Assembly (NCBI RefSeq): GCF_003412465.1
Contig: NZ_QTJV01000013.1
Span: 62,001-126,000 of the forward strand
Reading direction: 5' to 3'
From: Chitinophaga silvisoli
GTDB taxonomy: Bacteria > Bacteroidota > Bacteroidia > Chitinophagales > Chitinophagaceae
Length of the DNA stretch: 64,000 bases
Part shown: positions 16,730 through 25,648 of the stretch, piece after piece
Layout of the letters: each line of letters starts with the position of its first letter
Numbering within the stretch: position 1 is the first letter of the stretch
Made by a program: the position numbers and the translations under genes
Notes under the pieces: generated by a model
The model's database searches: none
Seen by the model: only the letters and a program-made list of their open reading frames with translations
Told to the model about the DNA's origin: nothing

Positions 16730-18145
16730 CTACCACCCGGACCTTTCTTTAATTTCCTTAATTGCCTTGCCATCAAACTGCTCCAACTGGCGCTCTATCA
16801 CCCCTTCTACTATCATCATTATATTGTTTTTCAAGGCATCTCCACTCCCCACTCTATCCATATGCCGCAACTCTACCACCGGTACCTTCCGGTCCGGCAC
16901 TAACATCAGCTCTGGCATATAATCCGCCACATCATAATTAATACTTGCCTCCTCATCATTCTTCACCTTCTCCCCTGAAGCAATGGATGTTCCGATATTT
17001 TCACCGTTTATCAAGGCCTCAAAGGCAGCCGATAAGGTGGAATATCCACCCATTCTTGCTGCGGGAAGAGATTGCAGCTTATATTTTGCATCCAGCTCCG
17101 TTTCAATGATCTTACTTATTTTCATAAACCATTCCTTCGGTTCTACATCCCGCTGTTCTTCAGGAAATTGTTTCAACAGCTCCTCCCATAAAGACTGGAA
17201 GCTTCCTTTCAACATAAATGGCACCGAATTCTTTTCTGTTTCTGTGGGATTGTGCCCGGCCCTGGCACCTTTAAAATAGCTCAGGAGGATAGTCAGCACA
17301 CCCTCGAGCGAATTAAGCAGCCGGGAATGAGGCATCACAGGATCGTCTTCACCTTCTTCAATGGGAAGCTTAGCCGCTTTCCCTATCACGGCTGCAATAT
17401 CGGCATGAGTATCCCGTGCTTCTACCCCTCCCCAGAAGAATCCACTGGTCAGGGTACCACCTACAGGGTTTTTAAACATGCCTGCCAGTCCACCCAGGTC
17501 TATCCCGATATTCACTTGTGGAAAATATCCGTTCTTTAGCATAGCATCTTTAAAACCATAGCCCCAATTATTATCTACCCCTGCTCTCAGGTTCCCAAGT
17601 GCTGTGGGAGCGGCATTTTCAAGGTTGGCAATTTGTAATAACAATTCATCCAGGTGATCACTGAGGTCCTGTTTACCATTAGGCCCCAGCTCATCCACCA
17701 GGCCCTGTTTACTCGTAACTGCTTCTATAATGCTGGCTTTACCGAGTTTATCCGGTACACCCCTTACCCTATTTTTTACCCGATCCTTGAAATACGTATC
17801 CCTGGGGCCACCATATACACTACCTCCGGAATCCGCATGCAGTTCCACTCCATTTAAATTACCACGGGTATTTCTGGAATATTCAGCCCCCTGGTAAAGT
17901 AAGCCTAAAAGATTGGGATCAATACCACTTCCTGCCACTGTTAAGGGCTTGTACACAGGCACGCCTGTTTCCACTTCGATACCTACTCTCCGCTGGATGA
18001 CTGCCGCCTGGCTGGACGGAGCCGCGGTCAATTGCACCGGTGCGGGTATGACAGTGGGGTAAGACAGGGCCTGACGACCCGGACCTTCGGTGCTCGCTGA
18101 CTGGGATTGCTGTTGTCGGGTGTGTTGGGGTGTTTTGGAAGCCAT
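16730..18145 (-). CDS. Amidoligase/GCS-fold-like protein of unknown role
   Basis: 471 residues, no signal peptide. A low-complexity N-terminus (QHTRQQQSQSAS, then ALSYPTVIPAPVQL) leads into IQRRVGIEVETGVPVY at about residue 50. A G-(I/V)-E-x-E-T start, a later ELHADSGGS and, near the C-terminus, VPVVELRHMDRV resemble in order the catalytic motifs of the amidoligase / glutamate-cysteine-ligase fold (GxExE, DGS, ExR). That fold joins amines to carboxylates using ATP. I recall similar 'VQRR/IQRR' leaders on cargo proteins of extracellular contractile injection systems, but none of those genes is here. Family and role are inference; it could also be an unrelated effector. Confidence 0.5.
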   Translation of the reverse strand: MASKTPQHTRQQQSQSASTEGPGRQALSYPTVIPAPVQLTAAPSSQAAVIQRRVGIEVETGVPVYKPLTVAGSGIDPNLLGLLYQGAEYSRNTRGNLNGVELHADSGGSVYGGPRDTYFKDRVKNRVRGVPDKLGKASIIEAVTSKQGLVDELGPNGKQDLSDHLDELLLQIANLENAAPTALGNLRAGVDNNWGYGFKDAMLKNGYFPQVNIGIDLGGLAGMFKNPVGGTLTSGFFWGGVEARDTHADIAAVIGKAAKLPIEEGEDDPVMPHSRLLNSLEGVLTILLSYFKGARAGHNPTETEKNSVPFMLKGSFQSLWEELLKQFPEEQRDVEPKEWFMKISKIIETELDAKYKLQSLPAARMGGYSTLSAAFEALINGENIGTSIASGEKVKNDEEASINYDVADYMPELMLVPDRKVPVVELRHMDRVGSGDALKNNIMMIVEGVIERQLEQFDGKAIKEIKERSGW

Positions 18146-18273
18146 ATCTTGAGGGGGATGTAATCCGGTTAATCTTTTCTATTCAACCAAATTTAAGGGT
18201 CTTTGGATAAATAGTCAAATCACGGTAGAAAATCAGGCTGATCAATTTTTCCCTGTGAGCCTGGCTCAATGGT

Positions 18274-19005
18274 CTACATTAAAGGCAATTTTTTGTTGTT
18301 ACTAAAGAATAATTCAACTGCCTGCTGAATTTTATGAGCCGGCCGGTATTCATACAGCGCTACCTGCGACCCGATCAGCGTCAGGCCGTAATATACATCC
18401 TCCACAGGGATGGTCAACAACCTGAGTCCTATTATTTCCTGGCTATTATACCATACAATTGGTGCTGCAATCCAGCTACCCGTGAGGATCCCATTGATGA
18501 TCGTAAATGGCACTAACAACAGCGTATAACACAGATAAAACTTACCCGCCCATTGCTTATCCTTCATATACCAGGTAAAAAGTGACAATAACAAAAATGT
18601 AGCACAGGTATACTGTTGCTGATAATAAACAAGCGCTGCCACTCCCCCACCGATCATCAGTGTCCAGGAGATATAATCAGTCACCTGCCTGTTAAAACCT
18701 GCATCCGGCTTTAACACCCGCAGACAATGATATGAAAACATACAGGCATAGGGGATACATAAAAAAAACAACACCTCCTCAAGCGGCAAATTAAAACAGT
18801 AAATTCCTGAAATGTAATCGGGGTTAAACCCCCATATACCGGCATGCGTAAACCATATATCCCATCCGATAAATAAGCTGCCCGATACCAGCATCGAAAT
18901 AATCACCAGGCTCCAGGACTTGTAAAACTTTATCAGCGGATGAAAACTGGCTATAAAAGGAACACTGATCGCTCCTAAATCAATGGCCAGATACGTGTAC
19001 TTCAT
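18274..19005 (-). CDS. Lycopene beta-cyclase, CrtYcd/CarR type
   Basis: 243 residues with six or seven membrane helices and two repeats of the lycopene cyclase domain: first GIYCFNLPLEEVLFFLCIP, second IVWYNSQEIIGLRLLTIPVE followed by DVYYGLTLI. These PLEE...FF motifs define the small integral-membrane cyclases of Bacteroidota and actinobacteria. It should convert lycopene to beta-carotene. Its start overlaps the end of crtZ by 26 bases, and it is the last gene of the carotenoid operon. The two cyclase repeats are fused in one chain instead of being separate C and D subunits. Confidence 0.9.
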   Translation of the reverse strand: MKYTYLAIDLGAISVPFIASFHPLIKFYKSWSLVIISMLVSGSLFIGWDIWFTHAGIWGFNPDYISGIYCFNLPLEEVLFFLCIPYACMFSYHCLRVLKPDAGFNRQVTDYISWTLMIGGGVAALVYYQQQYTCATFLLLSLFTWYMKDKQWAGKFYLCYTLLLVPFTIINGILTGSWIAAPIVWYNSQEIIGLRLLTIPVEDVYYGLTLIGSQVALYEYRPAHKIQQAVELFFSNNKKLPLM

Positions 19006-19474
19006 TTACCTTCTTTTTTGAAACCAGCCTGAAATATTTCAATGGAAAAAACAACATCCCGAAGCACTCTCCCTCTTCCTTTCCCAGGTGTTTATGATGC
19101 ATCTTATGCGCACGGCGCAAGGCCTTCAGGTAGGGATGATTACTATTCCGGAGCCACTTGAAACGCTGATGTACGAATATATCATGTACCAGGAAATAGG
19201 TAAGTCCGTAAAGTGTAATACCCGATGCCAGGCCTATGAGCAAATAACTTTTCTGGATCGTTCCCAACAAAAATAGTGCTATGCCCGGTAGTGCAAAGAT
19301 CAAAAAGAAGAAATCATTCTTTTCCAGGAACTGCCCTTCCGGTTTACGGTGATGATCACTGTGCAGGAACCATAAAGGGCCATGCATAATGTATTTATGG
19401 GTGAGCCAGGCTATGCCCTCCATCCCGGTAAAACCCAGCAGCAGCATCACAATTAAAATCAATACATCATTCAT
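18980..19474 (-). CDS. crtZ: Beta-carotene hydroxylase
   Basis: 164 residues of the fatty acid hydroxylase superfamily, with the diiron histidine boxes HKYIMHG, HSDHHR, HDIFVH and HKMHHKH, and membrane helices between them. CrtZ adds 3-hydroxyls to beta-carotene to make zeaxanthin. It overlaps crtB by four bases (ATGA) upstream and the cyclase downstream, which shows tight translational coupling in the operon. Confidence 0.93.
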   Translation of the reverse strand: MNDVLILIVMLLLGFTGMEGIAWLTHKYIMHGPLWFLHSDHHRKPEGQFLEKNDFFFLIFALPGIALFLLGTIQKSYLLIGLASGITLYGLTYFLVHDIFVHQRFKWLRNSNHPYLKALRRAHKMHHKHLGKEEGECFGMLFFPLKYFRLVSKKKVNEVHVSGH

Positions 19475-20319
19475 TGCTGTAACAGGTTTACGGGGAATAA
19501 AAAGGTTTGCAACATGATGCCAATCTTATGCGTATTCGCCACCCTTACCCTTTCGTTCATGATTCGCTGGGCCGGCAGACTTTTTATTTTCTTAAACAGT
19601 ACCTGGTAATATGCATAAGCCAGGTATACCCCTTTCCGGGCGCTCAGTGGCAAGGCCAATATTCCCGGCAGCGCAGCCTGGAAATCTGCTTCGATTTCCG
19701 ACTCGATAGCATATTTATCACAGTTGGTAAAATGCTCCAGGTTGACCAGCGGGAAATAGTGCCTGCCCAGCTCCTGGCTATCCGCTTTCACATCCCGCAG
19801 GAAATTGACTTTTTGAAAGGCTGCCCCCAGTTTCATAGCCGGCGTGCGCAGTTTACAATACAACTCATCATTGCCTTCCGTAAATACTTTGAGACACATA
19901 AGGCCCACTACCTCCGCACTTCCCAGGATATATTGTTCATAGATACTGCGGGTGTAAAAATGCTGGTGGAGGTCCATTTCCATACTATCCAGAAATGTAT
20001 CCACCAGCTCCTGTTCTATATTAAATTCATGGTAAACCCGTTGAAAACTATTTAAAATCGGGTTCAAACTTATTCTTTCGGATATGGCTCTGTATGTTTC
20101 TTCTTTAAAATGCTTCAGCAAAGCACCTTTATCATATTCATGAAATGAATCTACAATTTCATCGGCAAACCGCACAAAACCATATATCGCATAAATCGGC
20201 GCATGAAATTTTTTATCCAGTAGTCTGATGCCTAACGAAAATGACGTACTATATTCTTCTGTCGTTAATTTACTGCAGCGCGCACTTACCTTATCAAAGA
20301 GTGATTTCATGTTTGACAA
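19471..20319 (-). CDS. crtB: Phytoene synthase
   Basis: 282 residues of the squalene/phytoene synthase family. The first aspartate-rich motif is in FVRFADEIVDSF and the second in VNFLRDVKADSQELGRHYFP. It condenses two geranylgeranyl diphosphates into phytoene at the membrane. Its 5' end overlaps crtI by 26 bases. No GGPP synthase gene is present in the window, so the precursor is supplied from elsewhere. Confidence 0.95.
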   Translation of the reverse strand: MSNMKSLFDKVSARCSKLTTEEYSTSFSLGIRLLDKKFHAPIYAIYGFVRFADEIVDSFHEYDKGALLKHFKEETYRAISERISLNPILNSFQRVYHEFNIEQELVDTFLDSMEMDLHQHFYTRSIYEQYILGSAEVVGLMCLKVFTEGNDELYCKLRTPAMKLGAAFQKVNFLRDVKADSQELGRHYFPLVNLEHFTNCDKYAIESEIEADFQAALPGILALPLSARKGVYLAYAYYQVLFKKIKSLPAQRIMNERVRVANTHKIGIMLQTFLFPVNLLQQ

Positions 20320-21799
20320 TTTTTTGTCTTAAAATATGTTGAGCGACCATTTCACCCGAGAGGATAGCAGGTGGTACACCAGGCCCGGGAACGGTCAACT
20401 GGCCAGTGAAAAACAGGTTATGAAGCTTCTTATGCCGGATAGAGGGCTTTAAAAAAGCAGTTTGACCCAGTGTATTTGCTAATCCATATGCATTGCCCTT
20501 GTAAGCGTGGTAATCGCTCAGGAAATTGCTGTACGCATATGACCTGGAACTAATAATATCACCTGAAAAATCCTGCCCGCAATAGGACGCAGTTTCTTTC
20601 AAAACCAGTTCAAGATACCTTTCCCTGATAGCAGGTGTATCTGCCAGGCCGGGGGCAGTAGGTATCAGGTAAAACAGGTTCTCCATGCCAGGCGGTGCTA
20701 CACCCACATCTGTTTTGGATGGACAGCACAGGTAAAACAATGGCTGACCCGGCCAGGAAGGATTGGTATATATAGCGTCCGCATGCTGGCGCAGGTCATG
20801 GTTGAAAAACAGGTTGTGATGCTGCAGGCCGGGTAAAACGCGGTTAACGCCTATATAATAAATCAGGCAGGATGGAGCCATGACTCTCTTTTCCCAATAT
20901 TTTTCAGAGTAGTTACTCTTTTCCGCAGGAAGCAACTCCCTGTCTGTATGGTGATAATCTGCACCGGAGATCACAATGTCCGCCGGAAGAAACCCCTTAC
21001 CTGTATATGCCCCACTGACCTTATTACCCACTACTTCCAGGCGCTCCACTTCCGTATCCAGTAAGAAAGTAACACCTTTTTCTATGGCAAGGGTGGTCAT
21101 GGCTTTTGCCAAACGTACCATCCCTCCCATCGGGTACCAGGTGCCCAGCTTCATATCTGCATAGTTCATCATGCTATACATAGCAGGGATCTTATCGGCA
21201 GTAGCACCCAGGAAGAGGATGGGAAATTCGATGATCTTCAGCAGTTTTTCGTGCTTAAAATATCGCTTAATATGGTTGCTGAATGACTGAAGCATGTCCA
21301 TTTTCAATACAGACTGCAACACTTCCATACTACACAATTCATTGAAGTGAAGGCCGGGTTTATGGATGTAAGTCTTCATAGCAGTGCGGTACTTATATTC
21401 TGCTTCCTGCATGAATTTTTCCAGCTGTGCGCCCGCTCCCTTTTCAATGCTTTCGAACAGGGAGCAAATGCCTGCAAATGAAGCGGGCAGCTCTACTGCT
21501 TCATTATTTTCGAAAATTACCTGGTAAGAAGGATCCAGGCGAACCAATGACATATAATCTTCAATATTGCGCCCGTTCCTGTTGAAAAAACCTTCGGCCA
21601 CCTCCGGCATCCAATACCAGCTGGGCCCCATGTCAAACGTAAACCCGTTTTCCGTAAATGCCCTGCTCCTGCCCCCTGTCGTACTATGCTTTTCAACCAC
21701 CGTTACCTTGCGGCCATGACTTGCCAAAGTAATCGCAGCCGATAAACCGGCATAACCTGCACCTATAATTAATATGTCGTCGCCTTTGTTTTGTTTCAT
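20294..21799 (-). CDS. crtI: Phytoene desaturase
   Basis: 501 residues. The N-terminal FAD-binding motif is ILIIGAGYAGLSAAITLASHG, followed by the TGGRSRAF clamp, and the C-terminal signature is FFTGQLTVPGPGVPPAILSG. This is the bacterial CrtI family, which introduces four double bases' worth of desaturation to turn phytoene into lycopene with FAD and quinone or oxygen. It is the first gene of the crtI-crtB-crtZ-cyclase operon and is divergent from the CarH-like regulator. Confidence 0.95.
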   Translation of the reverse strand: MKQNKGDDILIIGAGYAGLSAAITLASHGRKVTVVEKHSTTGGRSRAFTENGFTFDMGPSWYWMPEVAEGFFNRNGRNIEDYMSLVRLDPSYQVIFENNEAVELPASFAGICSLFESIEKGAGAQLEKFMQEAEYKYRTAMKTYIHKPGLHFNELCSMEVLQSVLKMDMLQSFSNHIKRYFKHEKLLKIIEFPILFLGATADKIPAMYSMMNYADMKLGTWYPMGGMVRLAKAMTTLAIEKGVTFLLDTEVERLEVVGNKVSGAYTGKGFLPADIVISGADYHHTDRELLPAEKSNYSEKYWEKRVMAPSCLIYYIGVNRVLPGLQHHNLFFNHDLRQHADAIYTNPSWPGQPLFYLCCPSKTDVGVAPPGMENLFYLIPTAPGLADTPAIRERYLELVLKETASYCGQDFSGDIISSRSYAYSNFLSDYHAYKGNAYGLANTLGQTAFLKPSIRHKKLHNLFFTGQLTVPGPGVPPAILSGEMVAQHILRQKIVKHEITL

Positions 21800-21819
21800 C
21801 TTTTTGCAAAACTCTTAAA

Positions 21820-21849
21820 CAAATATACTGTTTAACTTTTCAAAACAAA
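21820..21849 (-). promoter_or_regulatory. Bacteroidota-type promoter of the carotenoid operon
   Basis: On the minus strand a -7 box TATATTTG (21820-21827, exact match to TAnnTTTG) lies 18 bp from a -33 box TTTG (21846-21849), 20 bp before the crtI start. On the plus strand a TATTTTTG box at 21866-21873 is placed to serve the regulator. The two promoters are only about 40 bp apart, so one operator between them could control both. Confidence 0.7.
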
Positions 21850-21895
21850 GAATAAACAAAAGATTTATTTTTGTACCCGATACATCACCGGCCCG

Positions 21896-22813
21896 ATGAA
21901 CTTGTTTCTACGGGCACTGAAACCTGAAGTAATGGCAGCTGAAATGTATTCTATCAAGGACCTTGAGAACCTGTCCGGGATCAAGGCTCATACTATCAGA
22001 ATCTGGGAGAAGCGGTATGGAATTGTGCAACCGGGAAGAACAGATACAAACATTCGTTTTTATACAAACGAGGACCTAAGAAGATTGCTGAATATCAGCA
22101 TGTTGACACAATATGGGTATAAGATCTCGGTGATCAGTCAAATGCAAGATGATGAAATTGCTGAGAAAATAGCCGGCCTTTCTATTGGTACCAGCATCAA
22201 TATATATGAAGAACGGCTGCTGTTAAGCCTGATCAACCTGGATGAGGAACTGTTCAATAAAACGTTCATGGATATCATGATGGCGGAAGGCTTTGAGCAA
22301 ACCATTATCCGGCATATCTTCCCTTTCTTTCACCGGATAGGTATTATGTGGCAGATCGGCACTATTAACCCCGCCCAGGAACATTTTATCTCTCACCTGA
22401 TCAGGAATAAGATAATTGTCGCTACAGAACGTATTTCCCGCCAGGCAGATCCATCACTGGGTACTGCCCTGCTCTTCCTGCCTGAAAATGAATTGCATGA
22501 AATTGGATTGCTTTTCTATAACTATGTGCTGAGAGCCAGGGGCTTTAAAACAATCTACCTGGGACAGTCAGTGCCCTATGATAGTCTGGACAGGATTATC
22601 TCCGCCTGCGATTTTGCCTTCGTAGTGACCAACCTGACGAACCCGCTGCCGGCAGAAGATTTTGTGCACTTTTCCCGGTTACTATGCCATGCGGTGCCTG
22701 GGGTGAATGTCTATTTTACCGGTCCTATTCCTGAAAATATTGATGAGAAGTTGCCCGGGAATGCATTATTCAAAAAAGACCTGCTTTTACTGTTGGGCCT
22801 GAAGGAGGGTTAA
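21896..22813 (+). CDS. CarH/LitR-like B12-dependent MerR regulator
   Basis: 305 residues. Residues 17-85 form a MerR DNA-binding domain (YSIKDLENLSGIKAHTIRIWEKRYG). The helical cap contains W152 with E162-H163 (W-x9-EH, the signature of light-sensing CarH/LitR proteins), and the Rossmann B12 domain has E199-x-H201 (ELHEIG), whose His would be the lower cobalamin ligand. Such proteins repress carotenoid genes in the dark as B12-bound tetramers and fall apart in light. Divergence from crtI supports that role here. Start codons at 21932 or 21944 are possible alternatives. Confidence 0.9.
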   Translation: MNLFLRALKPEVMAAEMYSIKDLENLSGIKAHTIRIWEKRYGIVQPGRTDTNIRFYTNEDLRRLLNISMLTQYGYKISVISQMQDDEIAEKIAGLSIGTSINIYEERLLLSLINLDEELFNKTFMDIMMAEGFEQTIIRHIFPFFHRIGIMWQIGTINPAQEHFISHLIRNKIIVATERISRQADPSLGTALLFLPENELHEIGLLFYNYVLRARGFKTIYLGQSVPYDSLDRIISACDFAFVVTNLTNPLPAEDFVHFSRLLCHAVPGVNVYFTGPIPENIDEKLPGNALFKKDLLLLLGLKEG

Positions 22814-22920
22814 TTTTTATAATGTTTAATTATTTTATAATTTTAATAAACAAAACTGGCACCATTTTTACCGGATTTCAAGCGAAAAAATGAATTCCCG
22901 GCAACTAAAATTTCATCTGA

Positions 22921-23319
22921 ATGGCAACTTATAAATTGTTATTTGTGGATCAGGAAAAAGAGGATGTCGCTTTGATGCAGGAACTCTTACCCAATGATCA
23001 ATTTGAAATAATAACGCTTGATAACTCTCATTTAGAACCTGAACTTTCAGTGCTTACCCGGAATATTCCGGATGCTATCCTCCTGAATGCAGGATTGGCG
23101 GTGGACAATACCTGTAGGTTGATCAGGAAAATAAGGTCCCATCACAGCCTCCGCCATCTATTAATCATCGTATTAAGTGTTTTTGACCCCTCCTTCATTT
23201 CCAGGGATGATCTGCTGGCTGAGGCAGATGATGTGATCCAAAAGCCTTATAGTTACCGTGAACTGACATGGCTGGTTGACAGGATCAAGAAGGGCCTTGC
23301 CTTTAGGGATGCCCGATGA
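22921..23319 (+). CDS. Degenerate response-regulator receiver domain
   Basis: 132 residues, a stand-alone CheY-like fold. The phosphorylatable Asp is replaced by Asn (N56 in AILLNAGL). The acidic pocket is weakened (FVDQEKED), while the switch residue S86 and K108 (IQKPYSY) are kept. It therefore probably cannot be phosphorylated in the normal way and may act as a constitutive binding module. It opens the stress island, and its 3' end overlaps the convergent universal stress gene by 17 bases. Asn in place of Asp can deamidate or mimic one state; which applies is unknown. Confidence 0.85.
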   Translation: MATYKLLFVDQEKEDVALMQELLPNDQFEIITLDNSHLEPELSVLTRNIPDAILLNAGLAVDNTCRLIRKIRSHHSLRHLLIIVLSVFDPSFISRDDLLAEADDVIQKPYSYRELTWLVDRIKKGLAFRDAR

Positions 23320-24133
23320 ACACGGGCTGGCTGGTCATCTTCAGGACATTGTCGGCATGACTGGAATGAATATAAGTTGAAAACCGGCTCCTGCCATAAG
23401 CCCCCATCAGGATGATGGCATCCTTTCGCTGCAACAGAATTTCCAGCAAGCCTCTCCTTTCATCTCCCTCTACAGCAAAAAAATTGATATTGCTGTAACT
23501 GTCATGCATCCATTCCAGGAACTTATACCGCTCATCAGCTGCTACTATTTCAGGATTTACACTGATGACACTGACCCGTACGTCCCTCAAAGCGGGAAAC
23601 AAATAGGTAAATTGCTTTATCGCGTACATAGAGGAGATCTTGCCATCGTAAGTAATTACCACTTCATCAATCTTACTAAACGTCTCAGGTAAAGCTATAA
23701 CAGGGCATTCTGCAGACCTCAATATTTCTTCTGCCAGGGGAGTTGGAATGGAAATGTTTCCTGGAGTATAAGCGACAGCTATATCCAACAAAATAAGGTC
23801 GGTATACCTGCTTTCTAAAAGGACCTCATCCCGCAAATTTTCTGTAGCCTTATGTACCGTACACAATATCCCTTCCTGTCCGCAGGTAGTTTTAAATTCA
23901 TGTATATGCCGGTCACACAGTGCTGCTTTCAAAGTGCCGGTATCTTCATTTGCAGGGATCCCTGCATGCCGGGCAACATCTTTGACCCAGGGTACCTCTC
24001 CTGAATAAGCTTCATTATCTGTATAAAATACCGCTTTCAATCCGGCACCAGTGAGCCTGCATATATAAAGCGTAAATTCAAGTCGGCCGGCATTAGGTTT
24101 CAGGGCATTGGCCACATACAATATTCTATTCAT
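23303..24133 (-). CDS. Universal stress protein, tandem UspA domains (copy 1)
   Basis: 276 residues with two UspA domains (about 1-145 and 150-276). The second domain ends in the nucleotide-binding type loop GAYGRSRFSTYIHSSHADN, close to the ATP-binding Usp form GxxGxS. It is one of five tandem Usp genes in this window. An exact Fnr-like palindrome lies 123 bp upstream of the start, and a terminator-like hairpin lies between the two. Usp proteins help survival during energy limitation and low oxygen; the ligand here is not known. Confidence 0.9.
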   Translation of the reverse strand: MNRILYVANALKPNAGRLEFTLYICRLTGAGLKAVFYTDNEAYSGEVPWVKDVARHAGIPANEDTGTLKAALCDRHIHEFKTTCGQEGILCTVHKATENLRDEVLLESRYTDLILLDIAVAYTPGNISIPTPLAEEILRSAECPVIALPETFSKIDEVVITYDGKISSMYAIKQFTYLFPALRDVRVSVISVNPEIVAADERYKFLEWMHDSYSNINFFAVEGDERRGLLEILLQRKDAIILMGAYGRSRFSTYIHSSHADNVLKMTSQPVFIGHP

Positions 24134-24161
24134 AACCTGGGATTAAATGGTAAGGAAAAAA

Positions 24162-24192
24162 GCGCCAGCGGGCAGGAATACTTAGCTGGCGC
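24162..24192 (-). terminator. Terminator-like hairpin between the receiver-Crp gene and usp copy 1
   Basis: GCGCCAGC (24162-24169) pairs with GCTGGCGC (24185-24192), and the A-run at 24155-24161 gives a U-run on the leftward transcript. It can end the receiver-Crp transcript, but it also lies downstream of the candidate usp promoter and so may act as a leader attenuator. Confidence 0.75.
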
Positions 24193-24224
24193 AAAAACAC
24201 TTTTGTATGTCAGATTCTATCACC

Positions 24225-24267
24225 CAAAGTTGAGTCAATCATCGAAAAGGGAAAATGATATTCATCA
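24225..24267 (-). promoter_or_regulatory. Fnr-like box and candidate promoter of usp copy 1
   Basis: TGATATTCATCA at 24256-24267 is an exact TGAT-N4-ATCA palindrome. On the minus strand a near-consensus -7 box CAACTTTG (24225-24232) would put the start of transcription near 24221. The box centre is then about 40 bp upstream, the usual class II activator position for Fnr/Crp proteins. Confidence 0.6.
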
Positions 24268-24289
24268 TAATAGCATGGACAACTATTGA

Positions 24290-25354
24290 TTATTTACAGA
24301 GTTGTGTAAGCTTCTCCATATCACATATATAAATGGTACCATTTTTCACTTCTATCAGGTGTTCTTCCCGAAATTCTGCCAGGGTCCGCGCCAGCGATTC
24401 CTTTGCCACCCCGGCAAGAGCGGCAAGATTACCCCGGCTGAATTTTATCCCGATGTTCCGGTAATCAACAATATTATATTTCCTGTACACCGTCAGCAAG
24501 GTAGCTGCGGTTTTCTTGCGCAATGAATCATAGGCCGTTTTCAGCAATTGTGTTTCTTTTTCTTCTATGCTTTCCGTCAGCAGGTGGATCACCTGTTGGC
24601 GCATATCTGCGTCGCTTAGTAACAGGTTCTCAAACTCATCCTGAGGTATCAGGGCCAGTTCTACTTCACCGATAGCTTCCGCAGTATCGATATACCTGAC
24701 TTGTTCAAGCAGCGCGGCATATCCAAGAAAATCCCCTTCTCCTGCCAGTTCCGTAATCAATTCCTTTCCATCTTCGTCCAGGATAAAAGTCTTTACCTGG
24801 CCCCTGACTATAAAATAAAGGCAGGAAGGATGATTACCTTCCTGGTAGATAGTTTGCTTTTTCTTAAAGCGCCTTATATTACGATCTTTCACCAATGCAT
24901 GTAAGGGCATCACTTCCCCGGGTGCAACATTGCAAATTGCCGGCATCGTTGTTTTCAGGTCAACCGCATGCAAATGCCTGCTATGCTCCAGCTTCTTTAA
25001 CTGGCATTCTATGGAATTGAGGAGTTCCGACGGGTGAAAGGGCTTGGTAATATAATCATCAGCCCCCAGGTTCATTCCCATCCGGACATCTGACCGATCT
25101 GTACGCTCAGTCAATAATATAAAGGGAATATTGCAACAGTCTTCATGACTGCTTAACAGCTGCAATACCACATAGCCATCCAGGATCGGAAGCGACAGAT
25201 CACAAATGATCAGATCCGGATGGCAGCGTCCTGCCATTGTAATACCCTGTTTACCATCAGGGGCAACTAAAACGTCATATCCGGCCAGGTGCAGAATTTC
25301 AACCAGGTGGTCGCTTACCGTTAGATTATCCTCAATTACAAGTATTGTAGGCAT
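24290..25354 (-). CDS. Receiver-Crp/Fnr fusion transcriptional regulator (copy 1)
   Basis: 354 residues: a CheY-like receiver (1-120) with phospho-acceptor D52 (IICDLSLP) and K104 (ITKPFHP), a cyclic-nucleotide-binding-type beta roll (about 160-260; YQEGNHPSCLYFIVRGQVK), and a Crp/Fnr winged helix (about 290-354; LAALAGVAKESLARTLAEF). Most receivers are joined to OmpR- or NarL-type outputs; a Crp/Fnr output is uncommon. No Fnr-type cysteine cluster is visible, so redox input, if any, should arrive by phosphorylation. The recognition helix keeps the Glu and Arg that read TGA half sites. It has a close paralogue at 42260. Confidence 0.9.
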   Translation of the reverse strand: MPTILVIEDNLTVSDHLVEILHLAGYDVLVAPDGKQGITMAGRCHPDLIICDLSLPILDGYVVLQLLSSHEDCCNIPFILLTERTDRSDVRMGMNLGADDYITKPFHPSELLNSIECQLKKLEHSRHLHAVDLKTTMPAICNVAPGEVMPLHALVKDRNIRRFKKKQTIYQEGNHPSCLYFIVRGQVKTFILDEDGKELITELAGEGDFLGYAALLEQVRYIDTAEAIGEVELALIPQDEFENLLLSDADMRQQVIHLLTESIEEKETQLLKTAYDSLRKKTAATLLTVYRKYNIVDYRNIGIKFSRGNLAALAGVAKESLARTLAEFREEHLIEVKNGTIYICDMEKLTQLCK

Positions 25355-25596
25355 AAACGATAGGTATTATTGAAGTGAATGATGGGTGTATAAATCAAAC
25401 ATGTCGATTGCAGACACATGAATATACATAATAATTAACTTTTCATATAGGCCTTTCGTTGAGGTTAAATATTTCCTGGTAAAAAGAGGAATCTGATGGT
25501 ATTATTTACCGGGCTAATGGTAGAAATTACATGTTAATCATATCATGACGTGGCTTACCTGTCTGGACTGAGACGACGGTTCAAAGATAAAAAAAA

Positions 25597-25618
25597 GCAG
25601 GCAGAATAATCTGCCCGC
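25597..25618 (-). terminator. Terminator of the BON-domain gene
   Basis: GCAGGCAGA (25597-25605) and TCTGCCCGC (25610-25618) form a 9-bp stem with one G-U pair in the leftward RNA and a 4-nt loop. The A-run at 25589-25596 supplies the U-tract. Confidence 0.85.
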
Positions 25619-25648
25619 ACCGTCATCCTATAAAAACCGTGACTCTTT

